NCBI GenBank assembly: GCA_963970005.1
Contig: CAXAMN010003558.1
Span: 382,275-446,274, forward strand
DNA: 64,000 bases
Origin: Durusdinium trenchii
Lineage: Eukaryota; Sar; Dinophyceae; Suessiales; Symbiodiniaceae
Direction of reading: 5' to 3'
Part shown: positions 1 through 11,835 of the stretch, piece by piece
How the letters are laid out: every line of letters begins with the position of its first letter
Numbering within the stretch: the first letter of the stretch is position 1
Translations under genes and position numbers: made by a program
Notes under the pieces: model-generated
The model's input: only the letters and a program-made list of their open reading frames with translations
What the model was told of the DNA's origin: nothing
The model's database searches: none

Positions 1-507
1 GGTGGATCCAACGAACAGCACCGGTCCGGCACCGCAGTCTTTTGGTGCGAAAGGCGAGTTTGGTGCCAAACTGTTCGCATCTGCTCGCTGTGTTCGTCCA
101 GTGTGGGCGTGATGCCATAAAGTTAGGTACAAACCGCGGATCTTCGATCCGATTGCGCTCACAATGCAAGAGGCTCAGTAGATGGTTAAGGCTTGAACCT
201 GGGTGCAGGGGGGTGTTTCTTCCAGTGGCAACTTGGTTCATGATGATGTTAGGTTCATAGTAGCGTAGTAAACTATTCCGGCTTCATGGTCAAACCTCCT
301 GAAGTAGCAAAATCACGCAAATCGCCGGTTGTGTCGCATCCAACTTCAGACCTGTCTCCAGCTAAGCACAACCCGAAAGTGTTCGACGACACAACTTGCA
401 GTCCCTCTGTATCAAGAAAACATTACGTTTATGAAAAACAAGTTGCCTGCAATGTCTATTAAATTCAAAAATTTGTTTAGTCCCCCTTGATTGTTCATAG
501 GCGGGTC

Positions 508-582
508 GGTTCTTCATTTTATAAACCATTTGTGTTTATATAATGTGAGGGATAGGTGCTTTGGTTTATAAAATGAAAAACC
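508..582. repeat. Foldback element with 21-bp inverted arms
   Basis: Arms at 508-528 and 562-582 are inverted copies of each other with one mismatch (20 of 21), separated by 33 bases. The unit would form a hairpin and resembles a tiny MITE. No target duplication was identified. Flanking sequence 260-1350 shows no convincing gene and has a purine-rich stretch at about 950-1080. Confidence 0.6.
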
Positions 583-1362
583 AACTACTGTAATTAGTTT
601 TTTTTACAATGGCATAGGTCATGATAGGTTAACATAGAAAACTACATTCAGAAGAGACAATTTGTGACATGAAAATCGCAAATCGGGAATCCGAAACCTC
701 GCCAAGTGAATTTATCTGAAACCTTGCCATCTATTGTCACTCACTCTCCAAGTTACTGAAGTTTATTAAATGACCTGTGTAAATCCATACTCCGCAGCTG
801 AGGTAGTTATCCAACATATACAGCCCCTTGTGCTTACAAAATATCAATTGAAAAGTGTGTTTTTTGAATGAGAAAAGGATGGTCATTTTCATGGGGGATG
901 TTTCTTTGAACAAAAGGACAACAAACATAAACCAGGAATAGGAACAAAAAGGAGCTGGAGATATGAATAAAAAGGAAACAAGTTGACAACACTCTAGGAA
1001 AAGAAAAAGAAAAGGAAACAAGGGACAAAGAACAGGATGGAGAGAAAAGGACAGAAATACAGGAATGTAGGACCAGGAACGGAATAGAATTGCATTGAAT
1101 CAAGTTCGAATGAGCAAGGGTGCCAGAAACGCCAGCAACAAGGAGTTCCTGGAGCATACAATTAAAGAAGAACATTAGATCCTTGGACATTAGACAGATC
1201 AGGTTTACATCATTCTACACATCATATACATAGACTCTAGTCTAGTCTAGTTACTACAATAGTTATAGTATATTTCCTGGTTTTTCTCATTTCAACATAT
1301 AGCCATATAGCCTCCAATTTTCTATGCTTACATTTCTATTTTTCATATGTTTGAAAATGCCA

Positions 1363-1482
1363 GGGCTTTGAAACCCTAAGGCTTTTAGGGGTCAGGGTTT
1401 TGAAACCCTAAGGTTTTTAGGGGTTAGGCTTTTGAAACCCAAACCCTAAGGTTTTTAGGGGTTAGGCTTTTGAAACCCTAAG
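1363..1482. repeat. 32-bp tandem repeat with telomere-like core
   Basis: AAACCCTAAGG recurs at 1371, 1403, 1435/1441 and 1473, each followed by TTTTTAGGGG. Every unit therefore holds the plant/dinoflagellate telomere word (TTTAGGG) in both orientations. It could be an interstitial telomere-derived array or a coincidental palindromic repeat. Confidence 0.65.
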
Positions 1483-1594
1483 ATCCAAAGCCCTTTTTGT
1501 GGTGTTTGAAGAATTTTGCTTGTAATAGCTGGTGGTGGTTGTGCCTATGTTGTGTGTTTGACAGGACACTGCAGCTCTATGGTGCCTCCTGTGG

Positions 1595-1620
1595 AACCTG
1601 GTGGGCATTGCCACCAGGTT
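1595..1620. repeat. Perfect 10-bp hairpin
   Basis: AACCTGGTGG and CCACCAGGTT are perfect inverted arms around the 6-base loop GCATTG. Function is unknown. It lies just downstream (minus sense) of a candidate exon. Confidence 0.55.
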
Positions 1621-1630
1621 CCTGGCCCTG

Positions 1631-1808
1631 TTATTGAGGGTTGTGGTCCTTGTGGTGTATCTCGACCCCTTCAGCCAGCTCTGTCTGGCACAGGTCCTGG
1701 TACAGTTGCCTATGCACCAGCTCTTTGTAACCAGAGCCTGCGAGCTGCAGAGTCATATACTGACCTAAGCTACTCAGTGCCAAGCACTCAGGCAGTCCTC
1801 CTCTGTCC
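1631..1808 (-). CDS. Candidate terminal exon, unknown protein
   Basis: On the minus strand a CCCTGTCAG acceptor precedes an open stretch of about 58 codons ending in TAA. It contains protein-like segments such as LALSSLGQYMTLQLAGSGY and LVHRQLYQDLCQTELAEG. I do not recognise the family. A plus-strand ORF overlaps it but is richer in Gly, Pro and Cys and looks less natural. The minus direction agrees with the other genes here. Alternative: chance ORF. Confidence 0.35.
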
Positions 1809-2180
1809 CTGACAGGGATCCAATCAAGCACCACGCCACTTGTTTGTGGTAATTAGTGGCCCACCACAGGCTCATCCACCAGCTTCCTGGCCTTCATGGC
1901 AACCACCCCTTCCTGCTCCAGGGCTCTCACTCTAGCCTCCATTTTGTACCTAAATGAATATTTTCTTATGTTTGGATCCTATGCTGTCCTATTTTCTATT
2001 TTGAACACGGCCTAATTTGATCATATTTGTGTTTCATATTTTTCCTATTTGTTTACTATTCTTCGTTTTTTCCTCGAGACGTCCTCAACATTCATCATGT
2101 AACCATGCTTGTAATTCCCCAAGCAGTGCGTCCACACTGAGGGGTCCTTGCAGTAACCCGGGCGAACAGGGTGCTCTCAT

Positions 2181-2775
2181 GTGGGCACTTGTTTTGGCTG
2201 CGCAGGCTCGCCGAAAAGTTCCGAAATCTCCAAGCGATTTTTGCTGCGCGGCGCAGGGTCGCGCGAAACGCTGGCCGCGGGACGGTGCTCGACAGAGGTG
2301 CGCTCTCGTTGTGGCGCCGTGCGCATTTTTGGACTTGGTGGTGACTTTCCGTGGCAGACGCAAGGGAAACCTCATGCTTCGGTGGTCCAAAGTCGACTTT
2401 TCGTGACAGGTGCAGGAGATCGGAGGAGGCAGAATTTGTGGCAAGCGCAGTACTTTGGACATGGTGGTGGTCTTCGGCATGCTCTGATTTCGTGGCAGGT
2501 GCAGTGAATCGTGACTTTTGTGCATGTGACTCGTTTTCAGAAGCCGTGGCAGGTCCAGTACTTCGTGGACCTTGAAGTGCAGATTTCGTGGCAGGCGCAG
2601 TACTTTGTGGACCTTGAAGTGTAAGATTTTGTGGCAGGTGGCGGGCGCAGTACGTTGTGGACCTTGAAGTGCAATTTCGTGACAGGTGCAGTATTTTGAT
2701 GTATTTTGTGGACCTTGAAGTGCAGATTTCGTGGCGGGCGCAGTACTTTGTGGACCTTTCCCAGCTTGCGAACCC
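2181..2775. repeat. Dispersed repeat rich in GTGGCAGGCGCAG units
   Basis: The first part (2190-2440) resembles 55820-56010, including shared words around TGCGCAGGCTCGC, GGACTTGGTG and GGTGCAGGAGATCGGAG. The second part (2440-2760) is a degenerate tandem array: TTTCGTGGCAGGCGCAGTAC then TTTGTGGACCTTGAAGTGCA, period roughly 40-60 bases. The same words return at 26.0-26.2 kb. The long minus-strand ORF here encodes only degenerate repeats and is not called a gene. Confidence 0.7.
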
Positions 2776-2870
2776 CCATGCACCACCATCACCACCATCA
2801 TCACCACCATCACCATCGCTATCACCACCACCATCACCACGATCTCCACCTTCATCACTACCATCACCTG
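2776..2870. repeat. CAC/CAT trinucleotide microsatellite
   Basis: Imperfect CAC/CAT/CAG triplets continue for about 95 bases. The polyhistidine or polyserine ORFs across it are repeat translations. Confidence 0.85.
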
Positions 2871-2889
2871 TCTGGACCCCAATGCGTCT

Positions 2890-4190
2890 AGATCTCTAGA
2901 CTTTCTGCTGCTACACCTCTAGACCTCAAACCCACTCTTTGGGGTCTCTTGCCGGGATAATATTCTTTGAAATAGGAACAACATATGTAAAAAGTAAAAA
3001 TAAAAATATGAAAAACATCGGGAAAAACACATGTACAATAATAAACAGAACGGCAGGCCCTGGAAGTGCACTTTTTCACCAATTTTGAGTGATCTGGAGG
3101 TGCTTTTTAAGTAAATTTCAAGGATCTACTGAGATTAATTCACAGCACCAGTACTGCCAAGGACATCTCAACTGCTGTACTCTGAAAAATGCACAGGCTT
3201 AAAAAAAAGCAAAACAAAAACAATCCTAGAAGACTCTTTGGTGAGTAAACAAAACAGATCATGACTCAATGAGTATACTTGGGGAAATACTTGTGTTAAG
3301 CCAAAACTAGCAGATGAAGGCAGACATGTCAGATAACTTAGTAGAGCTCAAAAATTGGTGAAAAAGTGCACTTCCACAGCCTGCCGGACTCAACATAAAT
3401 TGGTTGTGCTCAATTTAAAAGAACGAAAAGGACAATAGGATCCAACTATGAAACAATAGGAACAAAATTGGTCTCGGCTGGGAGGCCGGGGTCTGGGGTC
3501 TGGGGTCTATCTGGGTAGTGGTCTCGGCTGGGAGGCCGGCGAGCCAGTCCGGAGTCCTAGGAATACGAGTAAGCCGGCTCAGGCCAAGGGTTCCAACGTC
3601 TCCTATCAACACTCATCCCAAATGGCTTTTTGTCCTGGCGCGCTACAAGTTTGCAGCTTTAGCCACGTTCACATCATCCTAAAGCTAAACAGCTAGCATT
3701 TGCCTATATTTATGTTGTCTTTTCCTACTCTAGTCAGTCCAGTCAGCATCGTCATCTTCATGTTTTTTCCTATTTCATGTTTAGTCTTTTCTTCAGCCCT
3801 ATTTGTTTGTTCCAAATTGGGGTTCCTTTGTTTCATATTTATTCCTAAAACATAGTTATTTCTGAAAACAATAGAAAGTGCAACAATTGTGCAACATTTG
3901 TTCATAACATTACGTTTTTTTTTTTTTAAGCAGTTCACACTGCTGAACATTCTTGTCAGTGTATCAGAGCTTCTCTTCAAACAATCTTCAAACAACAATT
4001 CCACGTGGCTGTTTGGGATATTGGATGAAACAAAACTGCACAGCGAACGCACCACCATACACAAGGTTCTAATTTGAAGAAAAACAAACCACAGGACCTC
4101 GCATTTTCACTATAAGTGATTCTTTGATATCATATCTGTTTCTTCAAAAGCATCCATTGAAAAAAAACGTTTTCACCAAGCCTTCAAGCC
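2890..4190. other. Non-coding interval with a 20-bp direct repeat
   Basis: No convincing exon was seen. A 20-bp direct repeat (GGTCTCGGCTGGGAGGCCGG) occurs at 3470-3489 and 3520-3539, 50 bases apart. An A-rich stretch lies at 3205-3230 and a T run at 3916-3928. Confidence 0.5.
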
Positions 4191-4198
4191 ACCAACTA

Positions 4199-4580
4199 GT
4201 CACTAGTCTCGACGAATCTCCTGTCCTCTCGTCCTCGAAAATCCTGGTCCGAACTCCGAGGAACCGCCATCTCCAGAGGTGCAAGCACCGATTGTCCGCG
4301 CAGCGTGTCCAAACGATCCTCGCATTGCATGGCCGCCTCCTGCGGAGTCACACGGACGAACCGTTCGTCCGAGCCCGTTCTCCATCGAAATTCCAAAAGG
4401 GGATCCAGCAAACGGATTAGGACCGTCCGGATGGGTTTGGACTCCTGGAGAGGTTTTTGGGTAAACACATCCCGGAGAGATGCAGTCTGAAAGTGTGCCT
4501 GAAGCTCATTCAAGGGCGATGGCACGTCATCACTTGCGAAGAGCTCTAAGATATGAACTGCCTGTCCGCGCGAGCCCCAC
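4199..4580 (-). CDS. Candidate exon(s), unknown protein
   Basis: Minus-strand open frame with strongly protein-like composition, including AVHILELFASDDVPSPLNEL, PIRTVLIRLLDPLLEFRWRT and RFVRVTPQEAAMQCEDRL. A possible acceptor is the AG just before AVHILEL (about 4555). The open frame continues upstream to 4714, but that part looks less natural. Family not recognised. Confidence 0.5.
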
Positions 4581-5198
4581 ACGAGAGTCGAATTGTCGCT
4601 CTCAAACGTGCAGAAAAGGAAGAGCCAAAAACAGCCCTGGGGTCGGTGAAGCCACAGAAAGCTGGAATGATGAGAAGAAATAATAGCTACACAGGAAAAG
4701 TGTTCAGGTTGCAATTGAGGGGCGTTCTGGTTGTAGATTCTTGGTTGTATTCTTATGATTTGTTATACTTTACTATGCATGCATTGGAGTTCCCATTCTA
4801 CAAACGGTCCGATCTGCCAGTACTGACAGGTCCGCATGCCACGTTGAACTCTGGAAGCTGTCATTGTACTGTCACAGGTGGCGTTCTTTGTGCCAATGCT
4901 TGGTTCTATCCGGGTTCGGGCTGTCCCCAACGCTAGCCTTGCTTGGTTGACAAATGGCGAGCGATAAAGAGAGAACCAAACAACCATCCCGCTGCATAAA
5001 TTCAAGTTCTTGATTCAGCTTCTTCACTGCTAGCTGATCCTCATCTATGGAATTTTGTTGGAGCTGCACAATCAGTACCCATGACACTATGACTGGCCCG
5101 TAATTAGGCGTCCAAGAGGCACGCTTCAGTTCATAGGCTGTGCAATTTGGAGAGACTGTCATTCCCAGTGGGTTTTTGGTTTAAAGCAGTCCAGCAGG

Positions 5199-5225
5199 CG
5201 CCTGGAGGCCATCGCTACTAGGGAC
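5199..5225. repeat. Interspersed repeat B, short copy
   Basis: Contains CTGGAGGCCATCGCTACTAGGGA, a copy of the word shared with 8073-8125, 22377-22440, 34574-34593 and 37065-37150. Confidence 0.55.
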
Positions 5226-6074
5226 CTCACAAAACCAAACAGTCCTTACCCACCTCTCTGATCTGCGAAGGTCCAAAAGAATGTTGTGTACCGCTTAGGC
5301 TATCTGCAGGACCTGCAAATCCTGCAGTAAATATGCCCATGTATATGATGCCTGAGGGAATATGATCATTACCAGTCACAGTGGATGATGATGGTTAGGT
5401 TGCAGGCCTTCCTCAAAAAAAAGTGACGTTCTTGTTGACCGACTGTTTCAGGTTCGTGGGACCAACCGGATGCCATTTGATGTCTTTTCTTCCTGCAGAC
5501 CCCGGTCACCTGGGACAAACCCCCTCGTTCTCGTTGTCTCCACGAGATCTCCCGAGAGCTCTCGTTCTTTGCCTCCCGAGAGCTCATCTGCAAGGGCCTC
5601 ACCATCGCTTCCTCAGATCAACGTGCAAAACGAGGAAAACGTGGTTCGTTCAAGGGCCCTGAATCAGAAAAGGGCTCTCCAGAGCTCATTCTAGGCAAGC
5701 ACATCGTGTTTTTCCGGCTCTGGGGACATGTGAGCTCTTGTTGCCTCACTAGCCCAAAAGTTTGGGTAACATGCAAAGGTAGGGTGTAACAAGAAATGTT
5801 TTTTGACGAACATTGGTCCAAACGAATCGTTTTGAATCTGTTTGGGGTCTATGCGGGTATAATTTTGCCAAACATGAAGAACAGCTGCGGAGATTGGCAA
5901 AAATACACACTTGGAACGGCATGTCACTGGGGAATGCAGAACTAGGACGCGCAAAAACAGGTGCAAAGCACTCTGGATCAGCTCCTGATGTTTTTGCAAG
6001 ACCCACCACAGAATCCATCACATATGCATTACACGCAGAGCAGCGGCACAAACAGTGTAGAAAATTCACACAAA

Positions 6075-6200
6075 ACCACGGGGCAAATCCCTTGTGCCCC
6101 TGCCGGCGGCGGTGAAAGTCTCCGCGGCTCCCTGTACCTCGCTGCCGAAAGGCAAACTCTTGGACGGTGAGCTTGGCGGTATCGTCCAGCTCGTCTCAGT
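6075..6200 (-). CDS. Weak candidate exon
   Basis: The minus-strand frame encodes a short Gly/Arg-rich stretch (SLPFGSEVQGAAETFTAAGR). Composition is somewhat protein-like. No homology was recognised and no splice site is firm. Confidence 0.25.
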
Positions 6201-6349
6201 ATCAAGGCACGAGAAAAAGGGTATTAAACAAACACAATGCATTTTTTTTATATACAGCGCTGAAGGACAGTGAGATAGGACTAGTGAAACCATGGGTGAA
6301 AGAGCCTGGCCTATGCGTTTCTCCTCCTAGCTCATTGGGACAGAACATA

Positions 6350-8060
6350 CAAAAATGAACCACGCACCACACACCACACACATGTCACACATTGATGTTG
6401 TCTCATAAATGTTAAATGACCCATGTTTTTGTTGGAGGTGTTTGATATTTTTCACCACGCATGACCTACGAGTCCTAGGATCATGTCACCAAATGGCCAC
6501 ATGGCAAAACGCCATATTACATTTTGTAATATTTTGTATATAAGAAGAACCAGGGCAGCAAGAAACCAGGGCATATAGCTAGTCGGCAGTCGGCAGAACT
6601 CAGCCTGCCGTCTAGTCATGAAGCGCCCTTGTGTCTCTGAATGGGCCATCGTCTGTACTGTCAGCACGTCCACAACGGCAACCAAGTCATCCTGCTGTGT
6701 ACTACATTTGGCAACCGGACGTCTTACTGCAGACTTACAGTAATCGCAATGGTGGCACAAAACACACCATATAAACACTCAACAAAAGTAACAAAACCAA
6801 ATCCCACATCGAAACACAAATATACAACAAGGACCTTCAAAGTGACCGAACTTGAGATCCCATGATGAGGTCACAAACAGGCCTGCAAAAGGTCACTGGA
6901 TGAGATAACAAAAATGGTCACGAACTGTCCCCGTGGGGTCTCTGGCGGCCATGGTCTCTGGTAGGAAGATCCAGAAAGCTTGGAGACAAATGGACTCTCC
7001 AAGGTTCCACAGCATTGATGAAAAGAGATGAATCGAACTGTTCATGATCTCTAACTTTCTGTTGTTTCTGAAGCCATTGATCTGCTTTTTGTCTCAGCGT
7101 GCACTTCAAAAGACCTGATACGTGTCTCATCGAAAAGAAACATGAACATGGCCCCACTGTGTGTCAAACCCTGGCTCCGCTCATACAGTAACCCAAACAT
7201 GTACTGTCGGCAGACGAGGAAGGTCGGGTCGAAGCCTGGACCCGGTCCGGTTTGGATCCAGCGATCACTTCCGAGATCCAAAGCCTTTTGACCCAAGAAA
7301 ACACAGGGACAAAAGGCTTTTGGGTTTGGTCATCCATCTCCGCAAAGGTCTACGCTGAGCAGCTGGTTAACTTGGGCAAGATCTGATCGCAGGTGGCGTG
7401 GATCTTCCTGGGCGATGTGAGAGGAACAAGCGTGACCCCCCCCGAGTCCTTACATCGCAAGGTGACGATGTAGGATGATGTAGAAAACAGAATGGACATG
7501 AGGGACGGTGAAAAACTCCCTGTTCTTCTTCAACGAACAATTGGACGTCATCGGATTTGAATTGGACCTTATCGTCTTTTTTTTTACAGTGTTCTGAGTT
7601 CGCCGCATACTTATGATCATATACAGCGCTGGGGTTATCGGTTTTGAGGTGGACCTTGTCCACAAACCAACCCCTCTTTACGGTCTTCGCATGTTTAACG
7701 ACCGTAGCTCACATGCTGAAAACTCCACGCAAAGTGGGACCACGAGTTGGAAGAAGTCGTGTATTTTTTCGTACAAGTCTGACTTGATTGGTCGCTGGAG
7801 TGGTTGGGAACACGGACAAATGCATCCAGTTGGGAATGAACAATATGAACAGAGTCATGTTTATATATATATTATAACGGGGCTTTCTCCAATTGCTTCA
7901 AATTGATAGCAGCTCCGCATCTTGTTGATCTCCACCTGCGAACGATACATTCATCCAGTACTGCAACAATGGACATGTTGCTTCTGAAAAGAATTCAACT
8001 CTTCTGCATTGTGGATCATGGTTTTAGGATGGGCGGAACCAATCCAAAGCCCTCTTACGG
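6350..8060. other. Interval without a recognised gene
   Basis: Several short ORFs occur on both strands, none convincing. A CACACCACACAC stretch lies at 6362-6382 and an AT run at 7863-7873. Probably intronic or intergenic. Confidence 0.4.
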
Positions 8061-8072
8061 AAGCGGCCTTTG

Positions 8073-8125
8073 TAGGTTGGAGGCCATTGCTAGTAGGTTG
8101 GAGGCTATTCCTATTGGGTTCCCTT
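8073..8125. repeat. Interspersed repeat B, double copy
   Basis: GTAGGTTGGAGGCCATTGCTAG is followed directly by a second diverged copy, GTAGGTTGGAGGCTATTCCT. Confidence 0.65.
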
Positions 8126-8143
8126 TGCGAGTAGGTCAATCAC

Positions 8144-8330
8144 TTATCCAGGTCTCCAGTCACTCCAGTCTCCCAGCTCCACAGATCGATCTTCACCGAG
8201 CTGCGACTGAAGCTTCTTCACCAAGGTGTCCAAGCCGGTAGTGCACTGTTGGGACAAGCCGTTCAGCTGAGCACCTGGTGGATTCAGCTGCTTGGTCTGT
8301 AACATGCCAAGGTTGCATCTATAAAATGAT
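8144..8330 (-). CDS. Candidate exon, unknown protein
   Basis: The minus-strand frame reads KQLNPPGAQLNGLSQQCTTG then LDTLVKKLQSQLGEDRSVEL, amphipathic and typical of real coding sequence. It may be a C-terminal exon of AAA+ copy 1 or part of the next downstream gene. Boundaries are uncertain. Confidence 0.45.
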
Positions 8331-8849
8331 GCCCTCCAGCAGGTGGTTGTGGAGCAGTTTCTCAATCAGTTTCTGATGACTGCACAAATCTCCAATAAAA
8401 TACTTGGCCCTAGCTTGAGTTCCCGCATCAAACATGAATTGCCTCCTGATTTCAGAATGGGGAAGGATACGAGCGCCCCAGAAAATCTTTTGTCTGGGTG
8501 CTGAAACATGTATACGAGGAACTGGTCACACATTTGTTCAGTGTCTGCAATTCTTTTCCAGTATCAGTATATATGAACTGACATCAGTTTGACTCTGCTT
8601 AAGCATCACCAACGAGCCCGACAAGATAAACAGGGCAAACCTGATCATGATCTTCCCAGCTAGTATTCATCGTTCTAGCTTTCTCAAGGGCTCGAGGCTT
8701 GAACCCTCATTCAAGACCTTTGTACCAAAGCATCGATATCGACGAGCTACAAACGAGCAAAACCCCAAATGGGTTGGTGAGATGTTGGTGAGGACAACCG
8801 TCCAGATTCTCCACCAGGTTGCGGTGGCTCAAATGCTAGGCTAGGCTTT

Positions 8850-8983
8850 TTCGTGCTAGCTCTGTCTATTAATACATCGACATGATTTGTGAAATATTCG
8901 TCTCCACCCTGGAGGAACTGAAAATCCAAGTCGCTTTCAAATCCTTTCAACGATTTGCTCAGGCGTTGACTTTCACGGATCAT
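8850..8983 (-). CDS. Candidate exon, unknown protein
   Basis: The minus frame encodes SQRLSKSLKGFESDLDFQFL and GGDEYFTNHVDVLIDRA, acidic and coding-like. Family not recognised. It lies in the same strand series as the exons at 8.2, 9.6 and 9.85 kb. Confidence 0.45.
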
Positions 8984-9354
8984 CCTGACGCGACCGGTGC
9001 GCGACCGGCTTCATCCGAAGGGCCAGGTGAAGGTGTTTTGGGGATGTTCGTTGGACATACATGGCAACCACGCCGCATAAATCTGAGATGTGGGATCTCC
9101 AATGGCCAACATACGATATTTTTCGAGTGGTCATGACATGCCATGACCAAACCATTGAAGATGCCGATCTCCATACTAACCTATTATGTTTATATACTTT
9201 AAACATTCTTTCTATAAACTGGTGGAGAAAGAAAGACCTTTAGCAAATGGAAGGAATGCCCCGCAAGGCCTCGTCTTTTTTAGAGGCGTCTCTCCAATCA
9301 CATCATCACATCCAAAATTGGAATCTAAACTTCTCAGTTTTGGGCCCAAACTTC

Positions 9355-9485
9355 TCAGCATCCCCAAGGGCATCGCTACGAACGGAGCGATCGGACGCTA
9401 CTATATAGGGGCTCCTGGCCTTACTACTAGGAACAAGGACGCTACTAGGAGCCAAGGGCATCGCTACGAACGGAGCAAGGACGCT
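9355..9485. repeat. Interspersed repeat A cluster
   Basis: Words GGGCATCGCTACGAACGGAGC, GGGGCTCCTGGCCTTACTAC and TACTAGGAGC recur with short spacers. GCTCCT and AGGAGC form the ends of a small imperfect hairpin. Other copies: 30.0, 51.8, 52.3, 53.65, 57.35 and 63.0 kb. Confidence 0.75.
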
Positions 9486-9529
9486 ACTTATACCAGAACT
9501 TCGCAGCTTGGTCCCAAGCTCTGCCCCTC

Positions 9530-9680
9530 CCCAAGCGGCCGCCTGTAGAGCTGCACCCGAGGCTTACTGAGCTGGTACTGCTGATTCCAGACCGCCAAAC
9601 CGCCCTGGTGCGAGGCGGCGGCAGTCAAAACGGTCCGGACTCCGAACTGCGATAGTTGTTGGAAGGAATGCCTTGGGATC
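9530..9680 (-). CDS. Candidate exon, unknown protein
   Basis: The minus frame encodes FQQLSQFGVRTVLTAAASHQ and GGLAVWNQQYQLSKPRVQLY. Composition is coding-like and GC is higher than in the flanks. No family recognised. Confidence 0.45.
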
Positions 9681-9794
9681 GATACTTCCAATATATTTGA
9701 CAACTTAGAACATCAACTATATAACAATATACAGTAACAACATGTTTGCCCTGAAGACAAGTAAAGACACGCTGCGAGCCATTTGGGAGCAATC

Positions 9795-9930
9795 AAAGCC
9801 GGAGCCAACACTCCCTCCAACCAAACATCGTGGACAGTTCAAGTTCAGCTGACCATTCAATCAGTGGCTTCACCCGATCTTCAGCCGTCCATGTGAATCC
9901 CTCACCACCCGAAGCCAAGAATGAGCTATT
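9795..9930 (-). CDS. Candidate exon, unknown protein
   Basis: The minus frame encodes GEGFTWTAEDRVKPLIEWSA then ELELSTMFGWRE. Protein-like, unknown family, same strand as neighbours. Confidence 0.4.
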
Positions 9931-10434
9931 CCCGCTGTGGCCTTTGTTTGAGCAGCTTGACTCAGCGTGGTCACCAAGCCCGTTTGGCCACAAGGTCCCT
10001 GACATGTGCTTGCCGTAGCATGCGCAAGCATTGCATCGAAAGCGGTATAAAAATAAATGGATATGCCGCGAAACCCTTCAACCGGCGCAAGGCTCAATCG
10101 TTGCAACCCCTCAAGATATACTATATAAGGCTCCTGGGTGTATCGCAGGACTTATGTCCATGGGGTATGCTGCGAATTGCCTCCGAAGATATGAAAGTCG
10201 ACACCCAAAGCTGATTGTCGCAAAATGTCTGTGATGTTGCCAAGCTCAGTAGATATCCCATTTTTTTGAACGCACATTTCTTAAAAAAAAAAACACACAC
10301 ATTGATTACTGTGTGCACTGAAAACCATGCACAACTAACAGTCATGAACCGCACTGACTTGGCAGTAACATACATGTATAACTGTATAATGTGCAATACA
10401 TGTCAACATGGCAGGAACAAACAACAAGTTCTCT

Positions 10435-10595
10435 CCATAGTCCACTCTTTTTCACCCAATTCGTCCTCCAGGCGCGACGCGGCTTGCTCTTCGGCCACCA
10501 GGGTGAGATCAGCCAAGGTCAACGTGCGCAAGGACTCCTTGTCGGTGGCCCTTGGAGTCGAGTCCGCGCTTCGTTCCAACGGATCTCGACCGGTC
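10435..10595 (-). CDS. Candidate C-terminal exon of AAA+ copy 1
   Basis: The minus frame contains ATDKESLRTLTLADLTLVAE followed by EQAASRLEDELGEKEWTMER. An S-L-x-T-L-T-x-x-D-L pattern is common near the C-terminus of CbbX-type AAA+ proteins, and it follows the NGRTVRN exon at 11.8 kb in gene order. Linking it to that gene is inference. Edges are not fixed. Confidence 0.4.
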
Positions 10596-11761
10596 TCGAC
10601 CCGGTCTCGACACGCATCGAAGCGTGTCTGGGCCCAAGATCAGGTGTCCTTTCTGTGGCGTCTGAAAACGAAGTTCCTACAACTGCAATGAGGCGAGGTG
10701 ACGTTCCGAAATTCACAGCCTGGATGCCCAAAACTCTCGATGTGTTCGGCCGATGAGAGTTCGAACAATACAAAATCCGCCAGCAAATTTTTGGGACTTT
10801 GAGTTCAATGTGAAAGAGGATCCACGTGTAGATGGATATTGGATGATATTGGAAGCCTAAGCCTTTCGTACATCCTACTCTGGAGAGAACATGTAGATAT
10901 AGCTGTCTCTTCACATATGCTCCAAACATGTCGTAGGAATGTCAATCTATTGCAATAATTTTTATCAAGTGGATGATGATGGTCGGTTAGCAAAGACCTT
11001 TCTCAAAAATGGTGATAATCTTTTAGAGACTCTCAAGGGACACACCCTACAGTAAATACTTTACAGTACAACAAGCAGAAACTCACTCTTGGTGTTGGAC
11101 GTCCAAAGGACTCAAAGTGAGCTAGCTCCATCGTGAGGATTCAGGCGATAAATCTTTGACCCAAGTTGAGGATCCTGGAAGCGAAATTCCAAACGCTTGA
11201 AACTCAAAACGACCATCCAAAGTAAGACACAACCACAATCAAAAAACCTTGTGTCCTTTGCTGACACCTGGTGATACTGGGCACACGAGTTAAGGCACGA
11301 GTTGCGCTCACGAGCTGCGCTTAGTGAGAAGCGCTTCTGCCACTAAGGCACTTGCTTTGCACCACCCGGCGTGCCATGGCACGCTGCAAGGCCTGGAACA
11401 TGCGCGGATTTGAGTGCTGCGTAGCGCTGAGAGCATCGTTTTCACATGGTGAAGTCCTTCACACAACACCCGGCAGACCCAGCACCTTGTAACTCATTGA
11501 AACTCCTTTTCACATGCTGAATAAGAGAAGAAGCTGCACGCAGCTTGGTCAAAGGCACTGCCAGATTTAGTCTCCCGACTTCCAACAACAGTTCTCACAT
11601 GGCTCAACGAGTTCGCTGGTGGGCATTGTTCCTTTCGCCACACCCAATTTTGCCCAATTTCGCTACACCCAATGTGGATCTTGTGTTGTGTTGACCCCCG
11701 TTGCCTGTCCTTCCCATCAATCATTCCAGATTCACAGGTCATTGCTTCGCTTCTGAATGAC

Positions 11762-11835
11762 CTTCCGCGCCTCTATGACGTTCCGCACCGTTCGGCCGTT
11801 GCCATTCTCGCGCGAGGGGTGGCAGTCGGCATCGG
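11762..11835 (-). CDS. AAA+ copy 1: C-terminal helix exon (NGRTVRN)
   Basis: The minus frame reads ENGNGRTVRNVIEARK, matching the small-domain helix G-N-x-R-x-V-R-N-x-x-E-x-A of CbbX/SpoVK ATPases. It parallels SGNGRTVRNILEAQ in copy 2. The exon ends at a GT donor after codon AAG (11762). The 5' edge is uncertain; an acidic/Cys segment (DADCHPSRE) precedes the motif. Confidence 0.75.

Noticed and set aside
2085-2882. Minus ORF of 265 codons
   Set aside because: Consists of degenerate GTGGCAGGCGCAG repeats and a CAT microsatellite (Met/Val run at its start).
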